64,000 nucleotides of DNA from Meiothermus sp. QL-1 (GCF_003351145.1 NZ_QQSV01000009.1:1-64000); one strand, 5' to 3'. Counted from the first letter of the stretch, positions 35,920-45,103 are shown. Program-made: numbers and translations. Notes: generated by a model from the letters alone, not told the origin.

Positions 35920-37434
35920 TTAGCCGAACCTGGGGATGGGGGGGTCGACGAGAGGAACGGCGATGTGCTTGAGCTCGGTGTAGAACTCCAGGCTGTGCGC
36001 CCCGCCCTCGCGGTGGGTGCCCGAGAACTTGACCCCGCCGAAGGGGGTGGGCAGGTGGCGCACGTTGTGGGCGTTGATCCAGGTCATGCCGGCCTCTAGG
36101 TGCAGGGCCATGCGGTGGGCCCGCGAGAGGTCTTTGGTCCAGACATAGGCGGCCAGGCCGTACTTGGAGTGGTTGGCCTTCTCCAGCGCATCGGCCTCGT
36201 CCTTGAAGGGGATGACGGTCAGGATGGGGCCGAAGATCTCCTCCTGGGCGATGGTGTGATGGTTCTCGGCCACGAAAACCCCGGGGCGAATGTAGTTGCC
36301 CTCGCTGCCTATCCGCTCCCCGCCGAAGACGTGCCTGGACTCCTGCTTGCCGATTTCCACGTAGCGGAGCACCCGGGCCAGGTGCTCGGGGTGGATGAGG
36401 GGCCCCACCTCGGTCTCGGGGTCCAGGGGGTGGCCCACCCTGATGCGGGCCGCACGTTCGGCCAGACGCTCCACGAACGCATCGAAGAGGTTTTCCTGTA
36501 CCAGCGCGCGGCTGCTCGCGGTGCAGCGCTCGCCGTTGAAGCTGTAGATCTGGAAGACGGTGGCGTCCAGGGCCCGCTCCAAGTCGGCGTCCTCGAAGAT
36601 GATCACCGGCGACTTACCGCCGAGCTCGAGGGAAAGCCGCTTGAGCAGGGGGGCGCTGTTCTGGGTGATGAGGGCCCCGGTGGTGGTCTCGCCGGTGAAG
36701 GCGATGAGGGGGATATCCGGGTGGCGCACCACCGCGTCCCCGGCCTCCTCCCCGAACCCCTGCACCACGTTGAAGACGCCTGGGGGCAGGTCGGCCTCCT
36801 GGAAGATTTCCGCCAGCTTCCAGGCCGTGAGGGGCGACCACTCCGCGGGCTTCAGCACCACGGTGTTGCCGAAGGCCAGGGCCGGGGCGATCCGCCAGGT
36901 GGAGAGCATCAGCGGCGCGTTCCAGGGGGTAATGATGCCGCAGACCCCCACCGGCACCCGCACCGAGTAGTTGAGCCAGGTGTCGTCCACCGGGAAGGTC
37001 TGCCCTTCCATGGCCCGCTCGGCCCACTCGGCGTAGAAGCTGAAGTTCTCGGCGGCCCGGGCCACCTGGGCCCGCACGATCCTGAGCACCTGCCCAGCAT
37101 CCAGGCACTCCAGCACCGCGAGCTCGTCGGCGTGCTTTTCCAAAAGCTCGGCCAGGCGGAGCAGGTACTTCTTGCGGGTCTTGGCGCTTTTTTTCCAGCC
37201 CACAAAGGCAGCCTTGGCGGCCCTGGCGGCTTTGTCCACGTCCTGGGCGTGGCCCCTGTAGACCCGGGCGAGCACCTGGTTGTCGGATGGGTCAAGCGTC
37301 TCGAAGACCTCGCCCCGCTCCCCCGGTACGAAGGCCCCGTTGATGAAGTGGGGCACGGTCTGGCGGGCCACCCGCTGCCGCACCTGGGCGATGAACTCAG
37401 GGGTTATGGCTGGGGTTTTCTCCGCTAGCTTCAC
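35920..37434 (-). CDS. hpaE: 5-Carboxymethyl-2-hydroxymuconate semialdehyde dehydrogenase
   Basis: The 504-aa aldehyde dehydrogenase oxidises the ring-cleavage semialdehyde. TPWNAPLML binds NAD, the general base Glu is in LELGGKSP and the nucleophile Cys is in FNGERCTASSR. GTG 37434 (VKLAEKTPAI) is chosen: AGAGGAGG precedes it and the longer frame upstream overlaps hpaG. It lies between hpaG and hpaB. Confidence 0.93.
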   Translation of the reverse strand: MKLAEKTPAITPEFIAQVRQRVARQTVPHFINGAFVPGERGEVFETLDPSDNQVLARVYRGHAQDVDKAARAAKAAFVGWKKSAKTRKKYLLRLAELLEKHADELAVLECLDAGQVLRIVRAQVARAAENFSFYAEWAERAMEGQTFPVDDTWLNYSVRVPVGVCGIITPWNAPLMLSTWRIAPALAFGNTVVLKPAEWSPLTAWKLAEIFQEADLPPGVFNVVQGFGEEAGDAVVRHPDIPLIAFTGETTTGALITQNSAPLLKRLSLELGGKSPVIIFEDADLERALDATVFQIYSFNGERCTASSRALVQENLFDAFVERLAERAARIRVGHPLDPETEVGPLIHPEHLARVLRYVEIGKQESRHVFGGERIGSEGNYIRPGVFVAENHHTIAQEEIFGPILTVIPFKDEADALEKANHSKYGLAAYVWTKDLSRAHRMALHLEAGMTWINAHNVRHLPTPFGGVKFSGTHREGGAHSLEFYTELKHIAVPLVDPPIPRFG

Positions 37435-37445
37435 CTGCGCCTCCT

Positions 37446-38237
37446 CTACACCACCGACCGGTCGCCCTCTTCCCCCACTACGGGCTCGGCCCACTCGCTT
37501 TCCTGCTCAATGGGGTTTTCCAGCGCCCCGAGCCCCTCGATCTCCATCCGCATCACGTCGCCCGGGCGCACCTGCGAGATGCCCCTGGGGGTGCCGGTCA
37601 GAATCACGTCCCCGGCCTCTAGGGTCATGAAGCGGCTGATGTACTCCAGAATCTCCGGGATGCTGAAGAGCATCCCCCGGGTGCTGGCCTCCTGGCGCAG
37701 CTCGTCGTTGACGTAGGCCCGCATCCAGAGGTTGTGGGGGTCAGGAACCTCGTCCGCACTCACGTAGTAGGGCCCCAGGGGGCCGAAGGTATCCCAGCCC
37801 TTGGCCCGGATGGGGGGGCGGAAGGTGTTGCTGACATAGTCGCGCACCACCAGGTCGTTGGCGATGGTGTAGCCGCCCACGTAGTCCATGGCCTCCCTGG
37901 CCTTGACCCGCCGCATGGGGCGCCCGATGATGACCGCCAGCTCGCACTCGAAGTGCATGAACCGGGCCCCCCGGGGGTAGATCACGGTGCCCCGGTGGGG
38001 AAGCAGCGAGCTGTTGGGCTTCCAGAAGAGGGCTGGTTCCTCGGGCTTCCGCAGGCCGAACTCCTCGGCGTGCTCGGCGAAGTTGAGGGCCAGGGCGATG
38101 ACCTTGCTGGGCACCACCGGCAGCAGCCACTGCACCTCCTCAGGGCGATGGGCCTCCCCGGCAGGGTCCACGAGCATCCCCCCCTGCAGGTACCCCTCCA
38201 GCAGGCGGCCTTTGGCGATAAAGCGGGCCCGTTTCAT
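37446..38237 (-). CDS. hpaG: Single-domain FAH-family protein, HpaG-type isomerase/decarboxylase
   Basis: The 263-aa fumarylacetoacetate-hydrolase-fold enzyme has metal ligands in FECELAVIIGR (Glu pair) and NDLVVRD (Asp). HpaG of E. coli is a two-domain 5-oxo-pent-3-ene-1,2,5-tricarboxylate decarboxylase / HHDD isomerase of about 430 aa; this protein has only one such domain. A second half is not in the window, so one protein may do both steps or the partner is elsewhere. ATG 38237 overlaps the upstream gene by 4 nt. Confidence 0.85.
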   Translation of the reverse strand: MKRARFIAKGRLLEGYLQGGMLVDPAGEAHRPEEVQWLLPVVPSKVIALALNFAEHAEEFGLRKPEEPALFWKPNSSLLPHRGTVIYPRGARFMHFECELAVIIGRPMRRVKAREAMDYVGGYTIANDLVVRDYVSNTFRPPIRAKGWDTFGPLGPYYVSADEVPDPHNLWMRAYVNDELRQEASTRGMLFSIPEILEYISRFMTLEAGDVILTGTPRGISQVRPGDVMRMEIEGLGALENPIEQESEWAEPVVGEEGDRSVV

Positions 38238-39169
38238 ACGTACTGCTTCCTCGAGGGGTCGGGCAGGACTGGGGGGTCCTGGGCCGGTAGGAGGCCATAG
38301 GCCTGGGCCATCTGGCGCAGCCGGGCCTCGATCTCGGGGGTGGTGGGCCCCAGGGGTTCGCGCCACTCCTTCTCGCAGAGGCCCATCCAGGCGAGCACGG
38401 TCTTGAGCGGGATGGGGTTGGTGTCCCAGAAGACCGCCTCGTTGGCCTCGAGGAGGTAGTAGTGAAGCTCCCGGGCCTCCTGGTAGCGGCCCTCGAGGGC
38501 AAGCTGGCAGAGCGCGGCGGTCTCCCTGGGCAGCCAGTTGGCGGTGGCGGCAATGGTGCCCACCGCGCCCACGCACATCATGGGGAAGGTGAGGGCCTCC
38601 AGGCCGCAGTAGACCTGGAAGTCCCGCCCCACCCGGCGCAGCAGGGCCGAGACGTACTCCATGTCCTTGGAGGAGTGCTTGAGCCCCACGATGTTCTTGA
38701 ATTCGCGCCGCAGCCGGGCCACGGTTTCTATGCCGATCTCCACCCCGGTTCGCCCCGGGATGTTGTAGAGCACGATGGGCAGCTCAGGCACGCTGGCCGC
38801 CACCTGGCCGAAGAAGCGGTATAGGCCTTCTGGGTTGGGCTTGACGTAGTAGGGGGTGATGACCAGCGCCCCCTGGGCCCCCATTCTCTGGGCTGCGCGG
38901 GTCAGCCTCAGGGTCTCGTCCAGCCGCAGGCTGCCGGTGCCGGCCAGGAGGGGTACCCGGCCGCGGATGAAGAAGAGGGCCCGCTCAATCAGGTACTCGC
39001 GCTCCTCCAGGCTCAGGGTGCCGGGCTCGCCGGTGGTGCCCCCCACGCTCAAGGCGTGGGACCCGGCCTCGATCTGCCGCTCGATGAGCCGCTCCAGCGC
39101 GGCCTCATCGAGGTTGCCATTCTTGAACGGGGTAATCAGGGGTACGACGCTGCCTTTGAACTCCACCAT
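38234..39169 (-). CDS. DapA-family Schiff-base aldolase of the hpa operon
   Basis: The 311-aa DHDPS/NAL-superfamily lyase shows GGTTGEPGTLS, the catalytic Tyr in ITPYYVKP, YNIPGRTG with the carboxylate-binding Arg, and the Schiff-base Lys in VGLKHSSKD. In biosynthesis DapA makes tetrahydrodipicolinate, but here it is the first gene of the 4-hydroxyphenylacetate operon and overlaps hpaG by 4 nt. I infer a catabolic pyruvate-releasing or hydratase-like role, perhaps replacing HpaI, which is absent. A true DapA cannot be excluded. Confidence 0.8.
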   Translation of the reverse strand: MVEFKGSVVPLITPFKNGNLDEAALERLIERQIEAGSHALSVGGTTGEPGTLSLEEREYLIERALFFIRGRVPLLAGTGSLRLDETLRLTRAAQRMGAQGALVITPYYVKPNPEGLYRFFGQVAASVPELPIVLYNIPGRTGVEIGIETVARLRREFKNIVGLKHSSKDMEYVSALLRRVGRDFQVYCGLEALTFPMMCVGAVGTIAATANWLPRETAALCQLALEGRYQEARELHYYLLEANEAVFWDTNPIPLKTVLAWMGLCEKEWREPLGPTTPEIEARLRQMAQAYGLLPAQDPPVLPDPSRKQYV

Positions 39170-39216
39170 GGCGCTCCTTGGTTGTGAGCTGGCTTGCTGT
39201 GCTGCCGCCTTTGAGA

Positions 39217-39234
39217 TACTTAATATGTTAAGTA
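39217..39234. promoter_or_regulatory. HpaR-type MarR operator candidate
   Basis: TACTTAATATGTTAAGTA is an inverted repeat (arms TACTTAA/TTAAGTA) in the 117-nt divergent region between the hpa operon and the MarR gene. Size and AT-rich arms fit a MarR-family operator. A TACAAT (39263-39268) toward hpaR may be its -10; no clear -35 was found. Confidence 0.65.
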
Positions 39235-39286
39235 AAACCGGGGCAGCGTTTGCGAGCTAAAGTACAATTACTCCCCAAGAGGCCCT

Positions 39287-39754
39287 ATGACCACCCTTCC
39301 CCCAGATGCAGCCCGCCTCCTGCGCGACCTAACCCACTCCTTGCCCATGGCCCTCCTGCGCACCCGCGAGGCGGTGGTGCAGCGTTTTCGCAAGGTGCTC
39401 TCCCGCCACCGCCTAACTGAACAACAATGGCGGGTGATGCGGGCTTTGGACGGTAAGGAAGGGCTGGAGATATCGCTTTTGGCCGAGCAGTGCCGCATTC
39501 TCTTGCCCAGCATGAGCGGCATCCTGCGCCGCATGGAGCAGCGCGGGCTGGTGCAGCGCCGGGCCAACCAGGCCGATGGCCGCAGCGTGTGCGTGGCCCT
39601 CACGCCGGCCGCGCAGGCCCTGGTGGAGCGGATCAAGCCCGAGGTGGTGGCGGTCTACGCCGAGATTGAGCAGCTTCTGGGGAAGGAAAAGCTCGAGCTC
39701 CTCTACGCCCTTTTGGAGGAGCTGGAGCAAGGGCTCAGTCAGGGAGGCAGTTAG
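39287..39754 (+). CDS. hpaR: MarR-family regulator, HpaR-like
   Basis: The 155-aa winged-helix protein has the MarR core SLLAEQCRILLPSMSGILRRMEQRGLVQRR and DGRSVCVALT wing. The N-terminus SLPMALLRTREAVVQRFRKVL and LTEQQWRVMRAL match HpaR, which represses the homoprotocatechuate operon and is released by the aromatic substrate. Divergent position with a palindrome between the two genes supports this. Its 3' end overlaps the convergent acetyltransferase by 20 nt. Confidence 0.9.
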   Translation: MTTLPPDAARLLRDLTHSLPMALLRTREAVVQRFRKVLSRHRLTEQQWRVMRALDGKEGLEISLLAEQCRILLPSMSGILRRMEQRGLVQRRANQADGRSVCVALTPAAQALVERIKPEVVAVYAEIEQLLGKEKLELLYALLEELEQGLSQGGS

Positions 39755-40304
39755 GGGGCAGGAAGCGGTTCGCCTCCTCGAATTCTTCGCGCAGCATCCC
39801 GTATAGGTAGAGGTCTTCCTTTACACCCTGCCGGGTTTCGTGCCGCCGCAGGATGCCCTCCAACCGGAAGCCGAGTTTTTCCAGGAGGTGGCGCATGGGC
39901 ACGTTAGAGCCCTGCACCTCGGCGGTGATGCGCTCCAGTCCCAGCTCGCCGAAGCCGTAGGCCAGCATGGCCCGCCCGGCCGCATAGCCCACCCCCTGCC
40001 CGCGGTGGCTTTCCTCCCCGATGGCGATGCGCAGCCGGGCGCGCCGCTCCAGGGGGTTCAGGTCGCGCAGGTCGACAAAGCCCACCAGCAGACCCTCGGG
40101 GTGCTCCTGGCTGCGAAGTACGATGCCCCGGCGCACCAGGTCGGCGGGGGGGTTGTTCAGCAAGCGCACGAACCAGTCCTGCAGTTTTTCGGGCGAGAGC
40201 CCCAGCGGCCAGCCGTTGGCCAGGCAAAAGGCCTCGTCCTGGCTCCAGGAGATCACCCGGGCCAGGTCGCTCATCGCCAGGGGGCGCAGCTCCACCGCCA
40301 GCAT
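39735..40304 (-). CDS. GNAT-family N-acetyltransferase (RimJ/RimL type)
   Basis: The 189-aa GNAT protein has the acetyl-CoA binding segment SHRGQGVGYAAGRAML and the following ERITAEVQGSNVPMRHLLEKLGFRLEG, typical of the RimJ/RimL-like group. Substrate is unknown. It is transcribed toward hpaR, the last 20 nt being shared, and is divergent from the ABC-F gene. Confidence 0.88.
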   Translation of the reverse strand: MLAVELRPLAMSDLARVISWSQDEAFCLANGWPLGLSPEKLQDWFVRLLNNPPADLVRRGIVLRSQEHPEGLLVGFVDLRDLNPLERRARLRIAIGEESHRGQGVGYAAGRAMLAYGFGELGLERITAEVQGSNVPMRHLLEKLGFRLEGILRRHETRQGVKEDLYLYGMLREEFEEANRFLPPNCLPD

Positions 40305-40368
40305 GTCCCTACCTTACAGGATGCCCTGGCCATTGATAAATCGCCGGAGGCTGCGTAGTCTCGTTTTG

Positions 40369-42399
40369 GTGGCTACCTCCGGCCGTTTTCCCCTGCTGCG
40401 CCTGCTGGAGGGAGAGAAGGCCTTTGGGGAGCGGGTCTTGTTCAAAGGAGCGAACCTCTGGCTTGTGGCCCGCGAACGGGCCGCCCTGGTAGGGCCCAAC
40501 GGTGCAGGAAAGAGCACGCTGTTCCGGGTCCTGGCCGGCCAGGTGGGGCTGGATGGGGGGCGGCTTTGGCGGGCTTCTGGGGTGCAGGTTTTCTACCTGC
40601 CCCAGGACTTCCGCCCCACGGGGGGGCTTGTGCACGAGCTGGCCTACGCGGTCACCCCGCTTGCCCGCCTGGAGCGGGCGCTGGAGTCGGCCCCTTCCGA
40701 GCAGTGGGGCGAGCTGTGGGCGCAGCGCAGGGCCCTTGCTTTTTGGAAGGGGCGGGTGGAGCGGGTTCTGCGGGCGCTGGGGCTGGAGGCTTTGCGCCAT
40801 CGGTCCGCCGATGGGCTCTCGGGGGGGGAGGGGGTGCGGCTGGGGCTGGCTTTGGCCTTTCTTTCCGGGGCCGAGGTGCTGCTCCTAGACGAGCCCACCA
40901 CCCACCTGGACCTGCCCTTGCGCCTGGGGCTGGAAGAGCTGCTGCGGGCCTACCCCGGTGCGGTGGGCTTTATCAGCCACGACCGGGCCCTTTTGCACGG
41001 GGTGGCCTCCACCGTTTACCACCTCGAGGCCGGGGTGCTTTTCCGGGTGGCGGGCGGCTACGCGACCTACCTGCAGGAGCGCGAGCGCATCCGCCGCACC
41101 GTCGAAAAGGCCCGGGCCGAGGCGGAGAAGGAGCGCGAGCGGCTTTTGCGGGTGCTGCCCGATAGACGCCGGCCCGGGGTGGACCGGCGGGTGCGCGAGC
41201 GGCGGGCCCTGCGCCGGCGGGCTGCGCGGATCGAGGCCCCCGACCCCCTGCCCCCCGAGCGGCGCTGGAGCCTGGAAATTGCTGCGGAAGGTGCCCCCCG
41301 GCTGGTCCTCGAGGCCCGCGACCTGGCCAAGGCCTACCCCGGCCGAGGACCGGTGCTGCGCCGGGCTACCCTGCGCCTTTTCCGCGGCGATCGGGTGGCG
41401 CTGGTGGGGCCCAACGGGGCGGGCAAAACCACCCTGCTGCGTCTTTTGCTGGGCCTGGAGCCGCCCGAGGCAGGGGAGCGGACCCTGGGGCTGGGGGTGC
41501 GGGTGGCCTACCTCGACCAGCATCACCACGGCCTGGTGCCAGAAGAGCCGCTTTTCGCCCAGTTCGCGGCCCGCTTTGGGGAGGCTCGGGCCGCCGCCCT
41601 TCTGGGCCGGCTGGGCTTTCGTCCGCCCCACTGGCACAGCCCGCCGGCCCGCCTCTCCGGGGGCGAGCGGGCCCGGGCGGGCCTGGCCCTGCTCTCGGCC
41701 CTGCGGGCCGGCCTGCTGGTGCTGGACGAGCCCACCAACCACCTGGAGCTCGAGCTCCTGGAGGCCCTCGAGCGAGCCCTGGTCGATTATCCCGGCACCC
41801 TTCTTTTCGTCTCCCACGACCGCACCCTGGTGCAGAGGGTGGCCACCCGGTTCTGGGGGCTGGAAGAGGGGGTGCTGGTGGAGTACCCCAGCTACGCCGA
41901 GGCCGAGGCTGCGATGCTGGGCCGGCCGGCCTTGCGAATCGACCCCTGCGGCGAGCCTACGCTCGAGCCCCCTCCACCCGAGCGCGACCTGGAGGAGGAG
42001 CGCCTGGCCTTGCTGGAGCGTTTGGATGGCCCCTTGTCTGCGCGCAGCCTCGCCCGCCTGCGGGCCGACCTTCTGGCCCTGGAGGAGGCCCTTTTCCTCC
42101 ACTACGCCCAGGTCTACTACCGCCCCCATCCCTACCGCTACCGGGTGGTCCAGGAGGGGCTGGAGGTCTTTGCCGAGGAGGAGCTGGGCCTTTGGCAGTT
42201 CTGGAGCCGGGAGGGGGTGGTCTTTGCCGAGGCCCGGGGCCCTGCCCTCTACCTGGAAGGGCAGCCCAGCCCGCGCATGCTGCGGGCCATCTGGCGGATG
42301 GCCCTCGAGCTCATCGGGCTGGGGGAGGTGGTGGGGGCTGGGCACCCAGGCTGCGCAGAACCAGCCGGCCGTAGGCCTCCGCCAGCTCCGCAAGGCTGA
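40369..42399 (+). CDS. ABC-F family ATPase
   Basis: The 676-aa soluble protein has two ABC domains without membrane spans: Walker A GPNGAGKSTLF and GPNGAGKTTLL, signatures LSGGEGVRLGLALAF and LSGGERARAGLALLS, Walker B LLLDEPTTHLD and LVLDEPTNHLE. A charged Arg/Glu-rich linker of about 90 residues between the domains fits ABC-F translation factors, which act at the ribosomal E site. GTG 40369 is a best guess; ATG 40321 is also in frame. The C-terminal 89 nt overlap the convergent TetR gene. Confidence 0.85.
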   Translation: MATSGRFPLLRLLEGEKAFGERVLFKGANLWLVARERAALVGPNGAGKSTLFRVLAGQVGLDGGRLWRASGVQVFYLPQDFRPTGGLVHELAYAVTPLARLERALESAPSEQWGELWAQRRALAFWKGRVERVLRALGLEALRHRSADGLSGGEGVRLGLALAFLSGAEVLLLDEPTTHLDLPLRLGLEELLRAYPGAVGFISHDRALLHGVASTVYHLEAGVLFRVAGGYATYLQERERIRRTVEKARAEAEKERERLLRVLPDRRRPGVDRRVRERRALRRRAARIEAPDPLPPERRWSLEIAAEGAPRLVLEARDLAKAYPGRGPVLRRATLRLFRGDRVALVGPNGAGKTTLLRLLLGLEPPEAGERTLGLGVRVAYLDQHHHGLVPEEPLFAQFAARFGEARAAALLGRLGFRPPHWHSPPARLSGGERARAGLALLSALRAGLLVLDEPTNHLELELLEALERALVDYPGTLLFVSHDRTLVQRVATRFWGLEEGVLVEYPSYAEAEAAMLGRPALRIDPCGEPTLEPPPPERDLEEERLALLERLDGPLSARSLARLRADLLALEEALFLHYAQVYYRPHPYRYRVVQEGLEVFAEEELGLWQFWSREGVVFAEARGPALYLEGQPSPRMLRAIWRMALELIGLGEVVGAGHPGCAEPAGRRPPPAPQG

Positions 42400-42925
42400 G
42401 CCTCCCCCCCGGACGGTACCAGTGGTAGGTCCAGTTCAGCGCCGAGAGGACGAACAAGGTGGCCAGCCGGGCATCCTCCACCTGGAACTCTCCCTCCCTC
42501 ACCCCCGCCTCGATGGCGCGGTAGAAATGCTCCTCGTACTCGTCGCGCCGGGCCTTGATTTGCGCCTGCATGGCGGGGCTCAGGAACTTCCACTCGTGGA
42601 AAAAGACCGTGGCGTGGTCGAGCTCCCGCGCGATGACCTGCAGGTGGGACCGCACCAGCCGTAGAAGCCGCTCTTTGGGGGCGAGGCCTTCGGGGACCGC
42701 CCGCGCCCCTTCCAGGAACTCGTCCGCCGCGCGGTTGACCAGCTCGAAGAGCACCTCCTCTTTGGAGGTGATGTGGGCGTAAAGGCTCCCTCCCTGCAGG
42801 TTGACCGCTCTGGCCAGGTCGCGCATGGAGGTGGCGTGGAAGCCCCGGCGACTAAAAAGCCGCCCGGCGGCCCGCAGAATCTCGTCCCGGCGGCTGGTCT
42901 TTTCCCCTGGTGAGCGGCTTGCCAC
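42311..42925 (-). CDS. TetR-family transcriptional regulator
   Basis: The 204-aa protein has an N-terminal TetR helix-turn-helix (RRDEILRAAGRLFSRRGFHATSMRDLARAV, with GGSLYAHITSKEEVLFEL) and a helical ligand domain of the TetR_C_33-like type. It is 45 nt downstream of acs on the same strand. Relatives in Thermus (FadR, PaaR) control fatty-acid or phenylacetate genes by sensing acyl-CoA, so acyl-CoA is the likely ligand (inference). It ends with a proline run QPPPPPPAR. Confidence 0.88.
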   Translation of the reverse strand: MASRSPGEKTSRRDEILRAAGRLFSRRGFHATSMRDLARAVNLQGGSLYAHITSKEEVLFELVNRAADEFLEGARAVPEGLAPKERLLRLVRSHLQVIARELDHATVFFHEWKFLSPAMQAQIKARRDEYEEHFYRAIEAGVREGEFQVEDARLATLFVLSALNWTYHWYRPGGRLSLAELAEAYGRLVLRSLGAQPPPPPPAR

Positions 42926-42970
42926 CCTGCGAAGAGTATAGGGGCTCCCCGCCAGGGGGTCAACGCGGGG

Positions 42971-44917
42971 CTACTGCGCTGAGGTGGCCCGGAGCCGCTC
43001 CACCACGGCCCGGTCTTCCAGGGTGCTGGTATCGCCCTTGATCTCCTCGCCCGAGGCCACCTGCCGCAGCAGGCGGCGCATGATCTTGCCCGAGCGGGTC
43101 TTGGGCAGGGCGTCGGTGATGCGAATCTCATCGGGCCGGGCGATGGCCCCGATCATCTTGACCACGTGGGCCCGGAGCTCCTGGGCCAGCTCAGGGCTGG
43201 GGGTCTGGCCGCTTTTGAGGGTGACGAAGGCCACTATGCCCTCGCCCTTGATGGGGTCGGGCCGCCCCACCACCGCAGCCTCGGCCACCGCCGGGTGGGC
43301 CACCAGGGCGCTTTCGATCTCCATGGTGCCCAGGCGGTGGCCGGAGACGTTGAGCACGTCGTCTACCCGCCCCAGGATCATGTAGTAGCCCTCGGGGTCG
43401 CGCTTGGCCCCGTCGCCGGTGAAGTAGCGGCCGGGGTACTGGGCGAAGTACTGCCGCTCGAAGCGCTCGGGGTCGCCCCAGACCGTGCGCAGCATGGAGG
43501 GCCAGGGCCGCTTGAGGATGAGGTGGCCGCCCTCGTCGGGGTTGGTGACCGGCTGGCCGGAGGTGTCCACGACCTCGGGCTCTACCCCGAAGAAGGGCTT
43601 ACCCGCGTGGCCGGGCTTCATGGGATGCACCCCGGGCAGGGTGGTGATCATGATGCCCCCGGTCTCGGTCTGCCACCAGGTGTCCACAATCGGGCAGCGC
43701 TCCTGGCCGATTACCCGGTAGTACCAGAGCCAGGCCTCGGGGTTGATGGGCTCGCCCACCGAGCCCAACAGGCGCAGGCTGCTGAGGTCGTACCTGCGCG
43801 GCCACTGCTCGCCCCACTTCATGAAGGCCCGGATGGCGGTGGGGGCGGTGTAGAGGATGTTCACCCGGTACTTCTCGATGATGCTCCAGATGCGCCCCTC
43901 GTCGGGGAAGTTGGGGGCTCCCTCGTACATGAGGGTGGTGGCCCCGTTTTGCAGGAGGCCATAGACCACGTAGCTGTGCCCGGTGATCCAGCCCACGTCG
44001 GCGGTGCAGAAGTAGGTGTCGCTTTCCTTGAGGTCGAAGATGTAGCGCGCGGTGAGGTAGGTGTAGACCGAGTAGCCCCCGGTGGTGTGCAGCACCCCCT
44101 TGGGCTTGCCTGTGGAGCCCGAGGTGTAGAGGATGAAGAGCGGGTCCTCGGCGTCCATGGGCTCGGCCGGGCAGACTGGGGAGGCGTTGGCCATGAGCTC
44201 GTGGTACCAGTGGTCGCGGCCCGGTTCCATGTGGACCTCCTGCCCGGTGCGCCTTACCACCACCACGTGCTTTATGCTCTTGGCGTCGGCCAGGGCCTCG
44301 TCGCTGTTGGCCTTGAGGGGGACCACGCTGCCGCGGCGCCAGCCCCCATCGGCGGTGATAAGCACCTTGGCCTCGGCGTCGTTGATGCGGTCGGCCAGGG
44401 CCGAGGCCGAGAAGCCCCCGAAGACCACCGAGTGCACCGCCCCGATTCGCACGCAGGCCAGCATGGCGATGGCAGCTTCAGGAATCATAGGCAGGTAGAT
44501 GGTGACCCGGTCGCCCTTCTCCACCCCCAAGGACTTGAGCACGTTGGCGAACTTGCAGACCTCGCGGTGGAGCTGCTGGTAGGTGAGGATGCGCGAGTCG
44601 CCCGGCTCCCCCTCAAAGATGATGGCGGCCTTGTTGCCCCGGGTTTCCAGGTGCCGGTCGAGGCAGTTGTAGGCGAGGTTGAGCTTGCCCCCAATGAACC
44701 ACTGAGCCTTGGGGGGGTCCCAGGCCAGCACTTTTTCCCAGGGTTGGAACCAGTGTAGCTCGGAAGCCACCCGGCTCCAGAAGCGCTCGGGGGCCTCTAA
44801 GCTTTCCTTGTAAAGCGCCTCGTACTCTTCAAGCCGGTTGATCTGCGCCGCTTTCCGGAAGGCCTCGGAAGGCTGGAAGACCCTTTCCTCTTTTAGGACG
44901 GCTTCGATTTTTTCCAT
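42971..44917 (-). CDS. acs: Acetyl-CoA synthetase
   Basis: The 648-aa enzyme makes acetyl-CoA from acetate, ATP and CoA by way of acetyl-AMP. All core motifs are canonical: P-loop [11 protein letters not shown], acetate pocket [23 protein letters not shown] and WWQTETGG, hinge [15 protein letters not shown], and the catalytic Lys in [11 protein letters not shown] that is regulated by acetylation in other bacteria. ATG 44917 is chosen, with GGGGTG upstream. It is divergent from the IclR-ACS fusion gene and precedes a TetR gene. Confidence 0.96.
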   Translation of the reverse strand: MEKIEAVLKEERVFQPSEAFRKAAQINRLEEYEALYKESLEAPERFWSRVASELHWFQPWEKVLAWDPPKAQWFIGGKLNLAYNCLDRHLETRGNKAAIIFEGEPGDSRILTYQQLHREVCKFANVLKSLGVEKGDRVTIYLPMIPEAAIAMLACVRIGAVHSVVFGGFSASALADRINDAEAKVLITADGGWRRGSVVPLKANSDEALADAKSIKHVVVVRRTGQEVHMEPGRDHWYHELMANASPVCPAEPMDAEDPLFILYTSGSTGKPKGVLHTTGGYSVYTYLTARYIFDLKESDTYFCTADVGWITGHSYVVYGLLQNGATTLMYEGAPNFPDEGRIWSIIEKYRVNILYTAPTAIRAFMKWGEQWPRRYDLSSLRLLGSVGEPINPEAWLWYYRVIGQERCPIVDTWWQTETGGIMITTLPGVHPMKPGHAGKPFFGVEPEVVDTSGQPVTNPDEGGHLILKRPWPSMLRTVWGDPERFERQYFAQYPGRYFTGDGAKRDPEGYYMILGRVDDVLNVSGHRLGTMEIESALVAHPAVAEAAVVGRPDPIKGEGIVAFVTLKSGQTPSPELAQELRAHVVKMIGAIARPDEIRITDALPKTRSGKIMRRLLRQVASGEEIKGDTSTLEDRAVVERLRATSAQ

Positions 44918-44973
44918 ACACCACACCCCAAAACCGAGAAGGAGGCAGCAGGCTGCCAGGGCTTTTTGAGGTG

Positions 44974-45002
44974 AGCATAGGTAATCGCGCTGGCCCCGTC
45001 AA
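44974..45002 (-). promoter_or_regulatory. Promoter of acs
   Basis: On the minus strand, TTGACG (45002-44997), a 17-bp spacer and TATGCT (44979-44974) form a strong sigma70-like promoter, giving a leader of about 50 nt before ATG 44917. On the plus strand a TTGACA (45044-45049) with a weak CATGAT 17 bp downstream may serve the divergent gene. Confidence 0.7.
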
Positions 45003-45103
45003 GAAATCAGGGGCTTTGGCAAATGTAAGAAAAAAGCCATTACTTGACACCTCCGGCAGCAAAGACCATGATGGGCCAAAAACAACGACTTCAGCAGCAC
45101 TTT

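Noticed and set aside
38234-39169. Straight assignment of the DapA-like gene as lysine-biosynthetic dapA
   Set aside because: First gene of a catabolic operon with a 4-nt overlap to hpaG; a catabolic role is more likely, though not proven.
40021-40320. ABC-F start at 40021
   Set aside because: This part overlaps the GNAT gene on the other strand and has Ser/Arg-rich low-complexity composition unlike ABC-F N-termini.
43166-44758. 530-aa open frame opposite acs
   Set aside because: Antisense shadow of a highly conserved enzyme gene, with low-complexity Gly/His/Val composition.
45044-45067. TTG start of the IclR-ACS fusion at 45044
   Set aside because: The TTG is part of a TTGACA that looks like a -35, no ribosome-binding site precedes it, and the IclR-like start MSKTRKL lies downstream.
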